A stretch of DNA of 64,000 nt from Clostridium tunisiense TJ (GTDB lineage Bacteria; Bacillota; Clostridia; Clostridiales; Clostridiaceae): contig NZ_AMQH01000005.1 in NCBI RefSeq assembly GCF_000300195.1, positions 248,001 to 312,000 of the forward strand, read 5' to 3'. Position numbers and translations under genes: made by a program. The notes under the pieces are model-generated. The model worked only from the letters and a program-made list of their open reading frames with translations. It made no database searches and was not told where the DNA came from. Of this stretch, positions 25,663-34,459 are shown in pieces. Positions within the stretch are counted from its first letter, which is position 1; every line of letters begins with the position of its first letter.

Positions 25663-26448
25663 ATGGATATTTTTTTGATTATCGGTGTTATTACAGGTTT
25701 TTTTGCAATAATTGTAGGAATGATTGTAAAGGGAGCAGATGTTACTGTACTACTAAATCCAGCTGCGGCTATAATAATTCTTGTTGGTACCATTGCAGCA
25801 GTAATGAACTCTTTTCCAAAGGACGAATTTCTTAAAATTCCTAAAATCCTAGGAGTTCTTTTTGGAAATAAGCAAAAAGAAAGACCGGTAGCCATTGTAG
25901 AACAAATTATAGAAATGGCACAAAGTACAAGAAAGAATGGGTTATTAAGTCTTGAAAATACTATACAAGGACTAGACAATAAGTTTATGAAAAAAGGACT
26001 CGAGATGGTAGTTGACGGTGCAGACCCTGAATTTATCGAGGAAGTTTTAACTATTGATATTGATGAGACGGAAGAAAGACACCGTGCTGGAGCTTCAATT
26101 TTTACAACTGCAGGAGGATCAGCACCAACCCTTGGAGTTTTAGGTGCTGTTATTGGATTAATTGGAGCTCTTGGAAACCTAAATGATACAGAAAAACTTG
26201 GTCATATGATAGCTGCTGCCTTTGTGGCAACTCTATATGGAATTTTCTTTGGATATGTAATTTTCCATCCTTTTGCAACTAGATTAAAGCGAAAGTCCCA
26301 TGAGGAAATAACTAATATGCGTATCATATTAGAAGGTATTCTATCAATTCAGGAAGGGAAAAATCCAAAAAGTATAGAAAAAAAGCTATTAGGTATGTTA
26401 GCGCCAAAGGATAGAGTAAGTTTTGAAAAGAACAATAAGGATATTTAA
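25663..26448 (+). CDS. motA: Flagellar motor stator protein MotA
   Basis: A 261-residue protein with the four MotA helices: two at the start (FLIIGVITGFFAIIVGMIV, then NPAAAIIILVGTIAAVM) and two after the cytoplasmic loop (FTTAGGSAPTLGVLGAVIGL and MIAAAFVATLYGIFFGYVIF). The loop contains the ERHRAGASIF segment that faces the rotor. GGAG precedes ATG 25663; an upstream in-frame TTG at 25624 is not needed. It forms the proton or sodium channel with MotB, whose gene follows 12 bases later. Confidence 0.96.
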   Translation: MDIFLIIGVITGFFAIIVGMIVKGADVTVLLNPAAAIIILVGTIAAVMNSFPKDEFLKIPKILGVLFGNKQKERPVAIVEQIIEMAQSTRKNGLLSLENTIQGLDNKFMKKGLEMVVDGADPEFIEEVLTIDIDETEERHRAGASIFTTAGGSAPTLGVLGAVIGLIGALGNLNDTEKLGHMIAAAFVATLYGIFFGYVIFHPFATRLKRKSHEEITNMRIILEGILSIQEGKNPKSIEKKLLGMLAPKDRVSFEKNNKDI

Positions 26449-26460
26449 AGGAGATTTATC

Positions 26461-27231
26461 ATGAGAAAGAAAAAAGTGCATCATGAAGAACACGTTGATG
26501 AAACATGGCTAATTCCTTATGCAGATATGCTTACTCTTTTGCTAGCCCTTTTTATTGTTATGTTTGCGATGAGTAAAGTTGATAACGAAAAATTTAAGAG
26601 TGTTCAGGAGAACTTTAATGCTATATTCTCAGGCGGAAGTGGTTTAATGGAAGAGGGAGAGCCAAGCCTTCCAGTACCACAACCAGGAAATTCTGGGGAT
26701 ATAAATGAAGTGGCTGAAAACTCAGCTATTTCAAGTAATGTATTAGAAGATAATAAAATGAAAGAAGTTAAAGATAATTTACAGGGACAAATTGAAAATG
26801 GAGGATATGGAGATAAGGTTAAGGTAGAGCTCAATGAGGGTGGCTTAGAAATTTCCATTCAGGATGTTGTACTTTTTAATTCAGGCGATGCACAAGTATT
26901 ACAAGGGGTGGAGCCCTTACTTAAGCAAATTTCTCATATGCTCAAGGGACTAGATAATGAAGTCAAAATTGTAGGACATACAGATAATGTACCAATTAGT
27001 AATTCTAAGTTTCGCTCAAATTGGGACTTGAGTGCTATGAGAGCCATCAATGTGATGAATTTTATAGGTAGCACAGGTGAAGTGCAAATGGGAAGAATGT
27101 CAATTCAAGCTTATGCAGATCAAAAGCCTAAGTATGATAATTCAACAAGTGACGGTAGAGCTAAAAATAGAAGAGTAGAAATTTTTATTGTGCGTAAGTA
27201 CTCAGCACCTACAAAGGTTAATGGAAATTAA
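26461..27231 (+). CDS. motB: Flagellar motor stator protein MotB
   Basis: A 256-residue protein with one N-terminal membrane helix containing the essential ion-binding Asp22 (IPYADMLTLLLALFIVMFAM), an acidic linker, and an OmpA-type peptidoglycan-binding domain (VKIVGHTDNVPIS, NWDLSAMRAINVMNF, GRAKNRRVEIFI). It anchors the stator to the wall. AAAGGAG precedes the ATG. The pair ends at a strong bidirectional terminator; no other flagellar genes are nearby. Confidence 0.96.
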   Translation: MRKKKVHHEEHVDETWLIPYADMLTLLLALFIVMFAMSKVDNEKFKSVQENFNAIFSGGSGLMEEGEPSLPVPQPGNSGDINEVAENSAISSNVLEDNKMKEVKDNLQGQIENGGYGDKVKVELNEGGLEISIQDVVLFNSGDAQVLQGVEPLLKQISHMLKGLDNEVKIVGHTDNVPISNSKFRSNWDLSAMRAINVMNFIGSTGEVQMGRMSIQAYADQKPKYDNSTSDGRAKNRRVEIFIVRKYSAPTKVNGN

Positions 27232-27257
27232 AGTGTTTATAAAGTTAATACACATTT

Positions 27258-27300
27258 AAAAAGAGCAATTGAACCTTTAATTCAATTGCTCTTTTTTATT
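27258..27300. terminator. Bidirectional terminator between motB and the APC permease gene
   Basis: AAAGAGCAATTGAA pairs perfectly with TTCAATTGCTCTTT (14 bp) with T-run to the right and A-run to the left. Confidence 0.92.
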
Positions 27301-27314
27301 TAAAGTAAAAGTAT

Positions 27315-28706
27315 TTAGCTCATCATATTATTTTCTTTGCCTTTACTTATTGTTATAGTTTCACGTTGTCTTAGCATCATATATACATAGAAAGGTATAC
27401 CAACAAGCATTAAGATAAATCCATACATAACAACCTCTGCCCCTGTTCCATATATTGCATATATTGAGTAAGCAAAAGCTAGTAAAGAAATAAAGGAGTT
27501 TTTAAGGAAATTCCAGAGGTTGAATTTTCCTGGGAATTTTTTAAGTAACACTATTTCTGCAGCTGCAGCAAAACTGTAAGCAGGCAAAAATGCTAAGGTT
27601 CCAAGTAAAATCATAAAGTCAAAGGCTGATCTTAAACTTCCTACATAATTTAGAATCAGAAGAATATTAGCACATATTCCACTGATTATAAGAGAAGCTG
27701 TAGGAGTAGCATATTTTTTGCTTACATGTGCAAAAATTGGTGGGAAAAGTTTTTCTTCTGCTGCGGCATAGGCACTTCTTCCAGTGGTTAAAATCCATCC
27801 AGAAGTTGCTCCAAGAGTAGAAATAATTGCACCTATAGCAATGAAGGTTCCACCCCAAGTTCCACTAGTTGAAGCATTTATTATATCTGCTAGTGGGGCA
27901 TCAGACTTAGCTAATACGTCCTGACCCATTGCACCCATAGCAACTACTGATATTAAAATATAGATACAAGCAGCAATTAGGGTACCCCAAATGGTGCTTT
28001 TTTTGATGTTTTTTTCTGGATTTTTAATTTCTCCAGCAGGGACAGTGGCACTTTCTAATCCAACAAAAGCCCATAAAGCTACTGCTATAGCTGCAGGTAA
28101 GGTGCTCATACTGCTTACTTCACTGCTAGATACCGTAGATAAGTATTGGGGATCAAAATTTATTATAGCTATAACTAGGAAAACTAATAAAGCTGCTACT
28201 TTTAATATTGTAGTAATAATACCTATAATACCTGCATTCTTCACTCCTAAGATATTGATAATAGTAAAGAACCATAATACAAAAGATGTGATTAAAAAGG
28301 CTGCCAATGGAGTATTTGCTGAGGGAACAAAGTAAGTAAAATAACTCATGAAGGCAGTAATAATTGCTGCATTACCAACCCAAGCACCAATCCAATATGT
28401 CCACCCAATTAGAAAGGCTGGAAACTCTCCAAAGGCTTTTCTTGTGTAGGCAATTGGACCACCAGTGACTGGAATTCTTGAAGATAAATTTGCAAAACTA
28501 AGGGCTATGAGTAGAGAACCAACTGAAGTGATAAGCCAAGCTATAATTGCAGTGGTGGGGTTGGAAATTCTTGCTAATGAAGCTGGAGCCATGAAAACAC
28601 CAGAACCAATGCAGTTACCTACAACAATTGCAATTGCAGCACCTAAACCAAGCTCACGTCTTAGCTTTGATTCTGCAGGATCCTTTAATAAATTTTGACT
28701 GTCCAT
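27315..28706 (-). CDS. APC superfamily amino acid permease
   Basis: A 463-residue carrier with twelve predicted helices. The first helix motif is IVVGNCIGSGVFMAPASLAR, the typical IGSGIF substrate loop, followed by TGGPIAYTRKAFGEFPAFLIG and the helix 6 WAFVGLESATVPAGEIKNPE motif. This fits basic amino acid/polyamine antiporter or YfnA-like permeases. ATG at 28706 is preferred because AGAGGAAAG lies upstream; a TTG at 28730 would precede that site. Monocistronic. The substrate is not determined. Confidence 0.9.
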   Translation of the reverse strand: MDSQNLLKDPAESKLRRELGLGAAIAIVVGNCIGSGVFMAPASLARISNPTTAIIAWLITSVGSLLIALSFANLSSRIPVTGGPIAYTRKAFGEFPAFLIGWTYWIGAWVGNAAIITAFMSYFTYFVPSANTPLAAFLITSFVLWFFTIINILGVKNAGIIGIITTILKVAALLVFLVIAIINFDPQYLSTVSSSEVSSMSTLPAAIAVALWAFVGLESATVPAGEIKNPEKNIKKSTIWGTLIAACIYILISVVAMGAMGQDVLAKSDAPLADIINASTSGTWGGTFIAIGAIISTLGATSGWILTTGRSAYAAAEEKLFPPIFAHVSKKYATPTASLIISGICANILLILNYVGSLRSAFDFMILLGTLAFLPAYSFAAAAEIVLLKKFPGKFNLWNFLKNSFISLLAFAYSIYAIYGTGAEVVMYGFILMLVGIPFYVYMMLRQRETITISKGKENNMMS

Positions 28707-29066
28707 AAAAACACTTTCCTCTGAATTCAAATTAAGAGTATAAATTTAGATAATTTATACTATCTTATATTTAATTATATATCCATAAAATAGAAATTTG
28801 AATAAATAATGAATAAAATGTAAAGGAAAATTCGTTTAAATTTGCGATAAAATTCATGGTTAAATGTCATAATATATCAAATACCATAGTTTTTATGGAA
28901 TCATAAAGTTATAATAATTATGCTGAAGTTTCTTAAGCATGTGAAAGAATTATTAAAATTCAAAGTAAAACAAATCAATGTAGATTTATGTGTTAATAAA
29001 ATGTTGAATTTTGCTAGAAATATAATTTTATATAAGCTTATAAGTGAAAATTAGGGAGATGGTTGC
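28707..29066. other. Divergent intergenic region, no gene seen
   Basis: Very AT-rich spacer between the APC permease and the MBL hydrolase genes. No clear riboswitch, repeat or coding frame was recognised; it must contain both promoters. Confidence 0.5.
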
Positions 29067-29972
29067 ATGAAAATAATAAAAGTAAAAGGAAATACCTTTT
29101 GTATTGATACTGGAATGACTTATATTCCTTTTTACAAAATTAATGATGAAGAGATAATTATGCTAGATACGGGATGGAAGCAAGGAGAGAGAGAAGGTAT
29201 AGATAAGCTTTTAGAAGAGAATATGTTTAAGATATCGGCAATACTATGCACTCATTCCCATATAGACCATATAGGAAACAATGCGCATTTTAAAGAAAAA
29301 TATAATTCAATAATTGCTATGCCTGCCTATGAGGCCCATATTTGCAGCTCTACTATAAATCTAAAGGTATTTTATAGTAATCAAAACTTATCAGAAATAA
29401 CTGAGCATTATGGACATATGGTTTGTGAAACGGATATTATGATTTCTCATGAACAAGATAAAATATATTTGTGTGGTGTAAAGTTTAAAATAATTCATAC
29501 TCCAGGCCATAGTCCAGCTCACATTTGTATTACAACTCCTGATAATGTGGCTTATGTTGGTGATGCTTTAATAAGTTATGAGGTAATGAGGGGGTCAAAA
29601 TTACCTTATTGCTTTATACTTAGGGAAGCTTTAGAAAGTAAAGAAAAACTCCGTAATTTGGATTGTAGTAAATACATAGTGGCACATAAGGGGATTTATG
29701 AGGATATTTCTAAGCTCATAGATGATAATAATGACTTTTTTAAGGAAATATCAGTTAGAGTATATAATGTGATAAATGGAACAATGACAATGGAAGAAAT
29801 TATGAGGGCGGTTATTAAAGAATTCAAGATAGGTGTGAAAACTATCTATAAATATAATGTATTGGAGAGAATGCTAAGATCCTATGTTGAGTATTTGGAT
29901 GAGACTGGGTCAATAAAGTTAATAATGGAAGATGGATTTCTTAAGTATATAAGAAATGAAGAAATCAGATAA
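29067..29972 (+). CDS. Metallo-beta-lactamase fold hydrolase
   Basis: A 301-residue zinc-type hydrolase. The binding motif is THSHIDHIG (residues 62-70), followed by the third His in IIHTPGHSPAHICI, Asp in AYVGDALIS and a late His in IVAHKGIYED. The C-terminal 80 residues are a helical region resembling the winged-helix-like tail of LACTB2-type enzymes. AGGGAGATGG precedes the ATG. The substrate is unknown; thioesterase- or glyoxalase-II-like activities are possible. Monocistronic by layout. Confidence 0.88.
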   Translation: MKIIKVKGNTFCIDTGMTYIPFYKINDEEIIMLDTGWKQGEREGIDKLLEENMFKISAILCTHSHIDHIGNNAHFKEKYNSIIAMPAYEAHICSSTINLKVFYSNQNLSEITEHYGHMVCETDIMISHEQDKIYLCGVKFKIIHTPGHSPAHICITTPDNVAYVGDALISYEVMRGSKLPYCFILREALESKEKLRNLDCSKYIVAHKGIYEDISKLIDDNNDFFKEISVRVYNVINGTMTMEEIMRAVIKEFKIGVKTIYKYNVLERMLRSYVEYLDETGSIKLIMEDGFLKYIRNEEIR

Positions 29973-30012
29973 AGTTTTATTAAAAAATATGAAAACGTTA
30001 AATGAAAAGGTA

Positions 30013-30175
30013 AATTCGTGTTTTTAGTGAGGCGTTCGTAATGTAGCAGTTAAGTGTTTGAAATCATATTTTTTATCTTTATTCATAATGTACCTCCAAT
30101 CAACATGGAGGAAATCCACTAACTAGTCTCATTCTAACCAATATAGTGCAAGACTAAAATCGCTAAACACGAATT
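30013..30175 (-). mobile_element. Internally deleted IS remnant / MITE-like element
   Basis: A 163-bp unit bounded by inverted ends AATTCGTGTTT (30013-30023) and AAACACGAATT (30165-30175). On the minus strand it contains a leader, a strong GGAGGT site and the first codons of a transposase-like gene, then jumps to the other end. Outside it, AAATGAAAAGGTAA and TTACTTTTTCATTT form a second, flanking inverted repeat. I read it as an IS element that lost nearly all of its transposase; family is probably IS30-like but not certain. Confidence 0.6.
30024..30086 (-). pseudogene. N-terminal scrap of a transposase
   Basis: A 20-codon minus-strand frame with a perfect GGAGGT ribosome binding site eleven bases before its ATG. 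The product starts MNKDKKYDFKHLTAT, which resembles the KHLT start of the helix-turn-helix in IS30-family transposases, then ends at once in unrelated residues and the element end. It is far too short to function. Confidence 0.5.
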
Positions 30176-30232
30176 AAGTAGTGCAATCAAGAAGTTACTT
30201 TTTCATTTTACAAAAAAATATGAAAAAACCTC

Positions 30233-30263
30233 TTGACCCTCACGTTGCGTAAAGGTGTAAATT
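30233..30263 (+). promoter_or_regulatory. MerR-type promoter and operator of the tipA-like gene
   Basis: TTGACC (30233-30238) and TAAATT (30258-30263) are separated by 19 bases, the over-long spacer typical of MerR-activated promoters. The spacer holds an imperfect dyad, ACCCTCACGTTGCGTAAAGGT, much like the dyads of TipA and other multidrug MerR regulators. Autoregulation is expected. Confidence 0.8.
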
Positions 30264-30316
30264 AATATTAAGGCACCTCAGTAAATTAATTTTGGAGCCT
30301 GAGAGGAGATATAGAT

Positions 30317-31081
30317 ATGGAGTATACAGTGCAAAAGCTTAGTAACTTAGCAGGTGTTAGCACTAGAACACTTAGATATTATGATGAAATAGGAATTCTT
30401 AAGCCGGCAAGAATTAATTCCTCAGGATATCGAATTTATGGTGAAGCTGAAGTTGATATGTTACAACAAATATTGTTTTACAAGGAATTAGGTGTGGATT
30501 TAGATACAATAAAAACTATGGTTACTTCACCTTCCTTCGATGGAGCTACTGCACTTAAAAACCATCGACAAAAGCTCCTTGAAAAAAGAGAGCAATTAGA
30601 TAAATTAATTGCAAATGTAGATAAAACCATAGCATTAAGAGAGGGGAAATTTAAAATGACAAATAAAGAAAAATTTGAAGGTTTTAAACAAAAGCTTATA
30701 GATGACAATGAAAAGAAATACGGTAAGGAAATTAGAAAAAAATATGGTGAGGACACTGTTAATAAGTCTAATGCCAAAATGATGAATTTGACTGAAGAAC
30801 AATACGAGAAAATGATAGAAATAGGAAGAGAATTAGAAGAAACCTTAGCAGAGGCTTTCAAAACAGGAGACCCAGCAGGTGAACTTGCCCAAAAAGCTGC
30901 TGATCTTCATAAACAGTGGCTAGGCTTTTCATGGCCACAATATAATAAAGAAGCTCATGCGGGACTTGCTCAAATGTATGTGGATGATGAAAGATTTACA
31001 GCTTATTACGATAAAGAGCAACCTGGTACTGCAGAGTTTCTAAGGGATGCAATTTTTATTTATGCTGGTATGGAAAGATAA
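30317..31081 (+). CDS. tipA: TipA-type MerR family multidrug-responsive regulator
   Basis: A 254-residue protein, close to the length of Streptomyces TipAL. Residues 1-75 are the MerR winged helix (VQKLSNLAGVSTRTLRYYDE, then YRIYGEAEVDMLQQILFYKE), 80-110 a coiled-coil dimer helix, and 115-254 the TipAS drug-recognition domain with WPQYNKEAHAGLAQMYVDD and FTAYYDKEQPGTAEFLRDAI. In TipA, thiopeptide antibiotics bind this domain and activate transcription. An internal ATG at 30656 preceded by GAGGGG would give a separate 141-residue ligand-binding form, as in TipAS. The gene stands alone, so its main target may be itself. Confidence 0.93.
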   Translation: MEYTVQKLSNLAGVSTRTLRYYDEIGILKPARINSSGYRIYGEAEVDMLQQILFYKELGVDLDTIKTMVTSPSFDGATALKNHRQKLLEKREQLDKLIANVDKTIALREGKFKMTNKEKFEGFKQKLIDDNEKKYGKEIRKKYGEDTVNKSNAKMMNLTEEQYEKMIEIGRELEETLAEAFKTGDPAGELAQKAADLHKQWLGFSWPQYNKEAHAGLAQMYVDDERFTAYYDKEQPGTAEFLRDAIFIYAGMER

Positions 31082-31224
31082 ATAGTTGTAACCTCTTACT
31101 GCGATTTTAGTAGGAAGTTAAAAACAAGTTCTTTATAGAGTGTAACAACTTAGTAAGTATCTTAGTCTATTAAAGTAACAACAGCTTAGATGAATATTTT
31201 AATAATAAACTTACTATGAAAAAC

Positions 31225-31250
31225 AAAGCCAGAGAAAACTCTGGCTTTTT
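31225..31250 (+). terminator. Terminator of the tipA-like gene
   Basis: AAAGCCAGAG pairs with CTCTGGCTTT around an AAAA tetraloop, followed by more Ts. It also lies about 100 bases beyond the end of the convergent GPH gene. Confidence 0.92.
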
Positions 31251-31351
31251 AACATTTCATTAAGATAGTTCTGAAATCCATTAAAGAAAGCAAGCTCTAT
31301 TATAAGTTAATATATATATAGATATTATTTATAAGCTATTGTGGATAAACA

Positions 31352-32785
31352 TCAAAAAGAGGTGTTTTCAGCAATCTTTCTTTGAATATCTTCAACCTTA
31401 TTTCTGTTAAGATTATAGCCTAATACACTTAAAAGTGCTGCAATAAAACTTATAGCCGAGCCAATACTAAGTAATAAACCAAGAATGATTACTGTGCTTT
31501 CGGCTTGTATAGTTAAATTTGCATCAAATTTCACCCAGTCTAATATAAAGCCTATAAGTAGAAGGGTGATAGATTGAGACATTTTATAAAATAAAGTTAA
31601 ACAACCATAATAGCTTCCTTCTGCTCTCTTTCCAGTATTAAGCTCATCTAAATCAATTACATCTGCAATCATTGATAGTGGTAGTGTGAAAAGTCCACCG
31701 GTACCAAAACCAGCTAAGATTCCAAAGGGGAAAAAGTAAAGCACATTACCGGTAACATGATCCTTCATGAATATTAAAAGAAGGAAAATAAAACTGCTTA
31801 TGATGCAAAGTATAATTCCCAAAACCATAGAAGGCTTTTTGTCTAATCTTTTAGAGATTAGTGACCAGATAGGCTGAGATATAATTGAAATTAAAAATTG
31901 TACTCCAACTATAAGGGCAATTTGTTGACTATTCAATGAAAAAGTGTAAGTAAAAACATGTAGTCCCATATTTGTAACTAAGGCTGAAGCTATGTTGGTA
32001 AACATATAGGCAAAAGCTACATGCCTAAAGGTTTTATTAAGAAATATATTTTTAAAGGCTAAAAGTAAAGTAGACAACTTTGAATCACTTGTGCCAGTTT
32101 GAATATGTTCATTAAGAATAGGAATATATTTTTTAGTAGAGTAAAAACACCAAACTGCAAAAGCAATTATAAGTATTGAAGTAAATAGCCCCATGTTATT
32201 ATAAGAGGCAGGGTTTAGCTGTCCAGAAGGAAATTCTGGCGTTGGCCTAAAGAATACAAACATACCAAATACGGATACAAAGGCTAGTCCAAGAAGGAAG
32301 AATATTGTTTTAATTCCTTGTATTGTTGTTCTTTCATTATAATCATTAGAAAGTTCTGCACCAAGGGCAGTGTAGGGAGTTACGTAAATTGTACTAAAGG
32401 TCTTAATTACAATTATTAAAATGAAAATAAAAGCAAATTTCAAATATTGAGAAATTCCAGAATTTATATTCCAAAGTATAAAGTTACATATTCCAAGACC
32501 TATGCCTCCAATTAAGAGGTACTGGTGACGTCTTCCAAAGGTTTGAGATTTAGTCATATCAGAAATATAACCCATTAGAGGGTCTGTGATGGCATCCCAA
32601 ATTATACTTAAGCTAACAGCAAGTCCAACTAAACTGCCTGGGATATCAAGAATGGCTGTACAATAAAAAACTAAATAGGTTCCTATAACTTGATTTGAAA
32701 CTCCAGTGGTGAAATTCCCAAGGCCATAACCCATTTTATCTAGAAAAGGAATTTTTCTGTGGCTACTACTTTTAAGTTTACTCAA
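31352..32785 (-). CDS. GPH family sugar:cation symporter (MelB-like MFS)
   Basis: A 477-residue twelve-helix carrier. Features of the glycoside-pentoside-hexuronide family are the N-terminal KMGYGLGNFTTGVSNQVIGT, the WDAITDPLMGYISDMT loop with the cation-binding Asp residues, RRHQYLLIGG, and a central cytoplasmic loop before helix 7. It probably imports a sugar or glycoside with sodium or protons. The start is TTG at 32785 with AAGGAG ten bases upstream. No glycosidase gene is adjacent, so the substrate is open. Confidence 0.9.
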   Translation of the reverse strand: MSKLKSSSHRKIPFLDKMGYGLGNFTTGVSNQVIGTYLVFYCTAILDIPGSLVGLAVSLSIIWDAITDPLMGYISDMTKSQTFGRRHQYLLIGGIGLGICNFILWNINSGISQYLKFAFIFILIIVIKTFSTIYVTPYTALGAELSNDYNERTTIQGIKTIFFLLGLAFVSVFGMFVFFRPTPEFPSGQLNPASYNNMGLFTSILIIAFAVWCFYSTKKYIPILNEHIQTGTSDSKLSTLLLAFKNIFLNKTFRHVAFAYMFTNIASALVTNMGLHVFTYTFSLNSQQIALIVGVQFLISIISQPIWSLISKRLDKKPSMVLGIILCIISSFIFLLLIFMKDHVTGNVLYFFPFGILAGFGTGGLFTLPLSMIADVIDLDELNTGKRAEGSYYGCLTLFYKMSQSITLLLIGFILDWVKFDANLTIQAESTVIILGLLLSIGSAISFIAALLSVLGYNLNRNKVEDIQRKIAENTSF

Positions 32786-32981
32786 AATAACACTGCTCCT
32801 TATTTATCAACTTTGTTTTGTATATTTATAATATTATCATAGGAAAATATGACAGTATAGACTTGATAAATAAAAATAAATCTTACCTAGGATTTTATTC
32901 ATCTTAAATTTGGTTTTAGTTCTATAAAATAAACTATAAATCCTATATAATATACCTATTAACAACCCTTGAAGGAAGAAG

Positions 32982-33875
32982 GTGTTAGTATTGGAGTTTA
33001 TTACTGCAAAACAAATCTTATCTCAAAGAACCTATAATGAGAATTGGTTTGGAACAAATTATAATATGAATATCTATAAAGGTTGCTCTCATGGGTGTAT
33101 TTACTGCGACTCAAGGAGTGAGTGTTATGGTATCAAAGATTTTAGTTTGGTTAGAGGTAAGGAAAATGCTATTGAAATATTAACTAATGAGCTAAAATCA
33201 AAGAGAAAAAAAGGGGTCATAGCTACTGGTTCAATGTCTGATCCATACAATCCCTTAGAAAGGGAGGGTAAGCTAACTAGAAAAGCACTAGAAATTATAA
33301 ATCTTTATGGGTTTGGTGTTGCAATAGCAACGAAAAGTGACTTAATTGTTAGGGATATAGATATACTAAAGAATATAAAAAAACACTCTCCAGTAATTGC
33401 TAAAGTAACAATTACTGCTGCTGAGGACGAGTTAAGTAAAAAAGTTGAACCCAATGTAGCTTCTTCTTCAAAGCGGTTCCGAGCAGTAAGTGAGCTTTCA
33501 GAAAATGGGATTTTTTCTGGTATATTATTAATGCCTGTATTGCCTTTTATTCAGGACAATGATGAGAATATATTAAGAATAATAGAAAAAGCAGCTGAAA
33601 GTGGGGCAAAGTTTATTTATCCTTATTTTGGAGTAACTCTTAGACAGGGTCAAAGAGAATTCTTTTATGAAAGGCTCAATGAGAAATTTTCAGGAATAAA
33701 GGATAAATATGTGAAGGAATATGGATTTTCCTATCAGTGTAATTCTATAAGGAATAAAGAATTGTGGAAGTTATTTAAAGAAGGATGCAATAGGAAAGGT
33801 ATACTATACAAAATGCCAGATATAATAAAAGCTTATAGAACAGAGTATGAGGAGGAACAATTAAGTTTCTTCTAA
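32982..33875 (+). CDS. SPL-family radical SAM protein
   Basis: A 297-residue radical SAM enzyme. The cluster motif is CSHGCIYC with Cys35, Cys39 and Cys42 (C-x3-C-x2-C). Next come the GSMSDPYNPLEREGKLTR segment and a C-terminal half typical of the spore photoproduct lyase-like Rv2578c group. Many genomes carry such paralogues with unknown function; true SplB has a conserved extra Cys near the C-terminus for DNA repair, and here a late CNSIRNKELW and a CNRKG are present. GTG at 32982 is used; a TTG at 32991 is an alternative with AAGGTG upstream. Confidence 0.85.
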   Translation: MLVLEFITAKQILSQRTYNENWFGTNYNMNIYKGCSHGCIYCDSRSECYGIKDFSLVRGKENAIEILTNELKSKRKKGVIATGSMSDPYNPLEREGKLTRKALEIINLYGFGVAIATKSDLIVRDIDILKNIKKHSPVIAKVTITAAEDELSKKVEPNVASSSKRFRAVSELSENGIFSGILLMPVLPFIQDNDENILRIIEKAAESGAKFIYPYFGVTLRQGQREFFYERLNEKFSGIKDKYVKEYGFSYQCNSIRNKELWKLFKEGCNRKGILYKMPDIIKAYRTEYEEEQLSFF

Positions 33876-33967
33876 TTTCCTTTGAAAGGTAGATGAAACT
33901 TAATTGTCAAGAAGTTCAATGAAAAGTTCTATGGTAAAATAGTAGTATTTTATATGGAGGAAGACAA

Positions 33968-34261
33968 ATGAGTAAGATATATGAATTTAATGCGGAAATT
34001 AAAAAAGTACCTGATATTGATGGAGCTTACATTGAAATTCCCTTCGATGTAAAGGCTGAATTTGGAAAGGGAAGAGTACCTGTTACTGCAACTTTTGATG
34101 GGGAAGTTTATGAAGGGAGCCTTGTTAGAATGAAAACTCCTTGCCATATTATTGGAATCAAGAAGGATATCAGAGCTAAGATTGGCAAGCAACCTGGGGA
34201 CATAATAAAAGTTACTCTTGTGGAGAGAGTTGTAGAGAAAAAATCATCCAACAAAGGTTAA
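33968..34261 (+). CDS. DUF1905 domain protein
   Basis: A 97-residue protein covering only the DUF1905 barrel: [60 protein letters not shown] and GDIIKVTL. Longer homologues add a YdeI-like domain; here it is absent. Function is unknown; the fold resembles AbrB-like or small barrel proteins. TGGAGGA precedes the ATG. It converges on the sensor kinase gene, with a long hairpin between them. Confidence 0.85.
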   Translation: MSKIYEFNAEIKKVPDIDGAYIEIPFDVKAEFGKGRVPVTATFDGEVYEGSLVRMKTPCHIIGIKKDIRAKIGKQPGDIIKVTLVERVVEKKSSNKG

Positions 34262-34405
34262 CTCGAGGTTGTTAATTATGAAAAAGTTAGTCATTATTAC
34301 ATAGAAGACCTATGAAAGTGTAAAAACTCATATACACCACTTTATTTTTAAAAATACTAAATATATTAAACAATTTATAGTGTATAGAATTGTATTTGGA
34401 CATTT

Positions 34406-34454
34406 ATATCTAATCTAAATTATCTTTAAAACATTGATAATTTAGATTAGATAT
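34406..34454. other. Perfect 19-bp hairpin between convergent genes
   Basis: Positions 34406-34424 are the exact inverse complement of 34436-34454 (core TCTAATCTAAATTATC), around an 11-base loop. There is no T-run on either strand. It sits between the DUF1905 gene and the kinase gene and may be a factor-assisted terminator, an RNA end-protection structure or a palindromic binding site. Confidence 0.6.
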
Positions 34455-34459
34455 TACCT

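Noticed and set aside
27667-27858. Alternative minus-strand frame rich in Trp, Cys and His inside the APC permease gene
   Set aside because: Lies within a well-supported permease frame and has unnatural composition.
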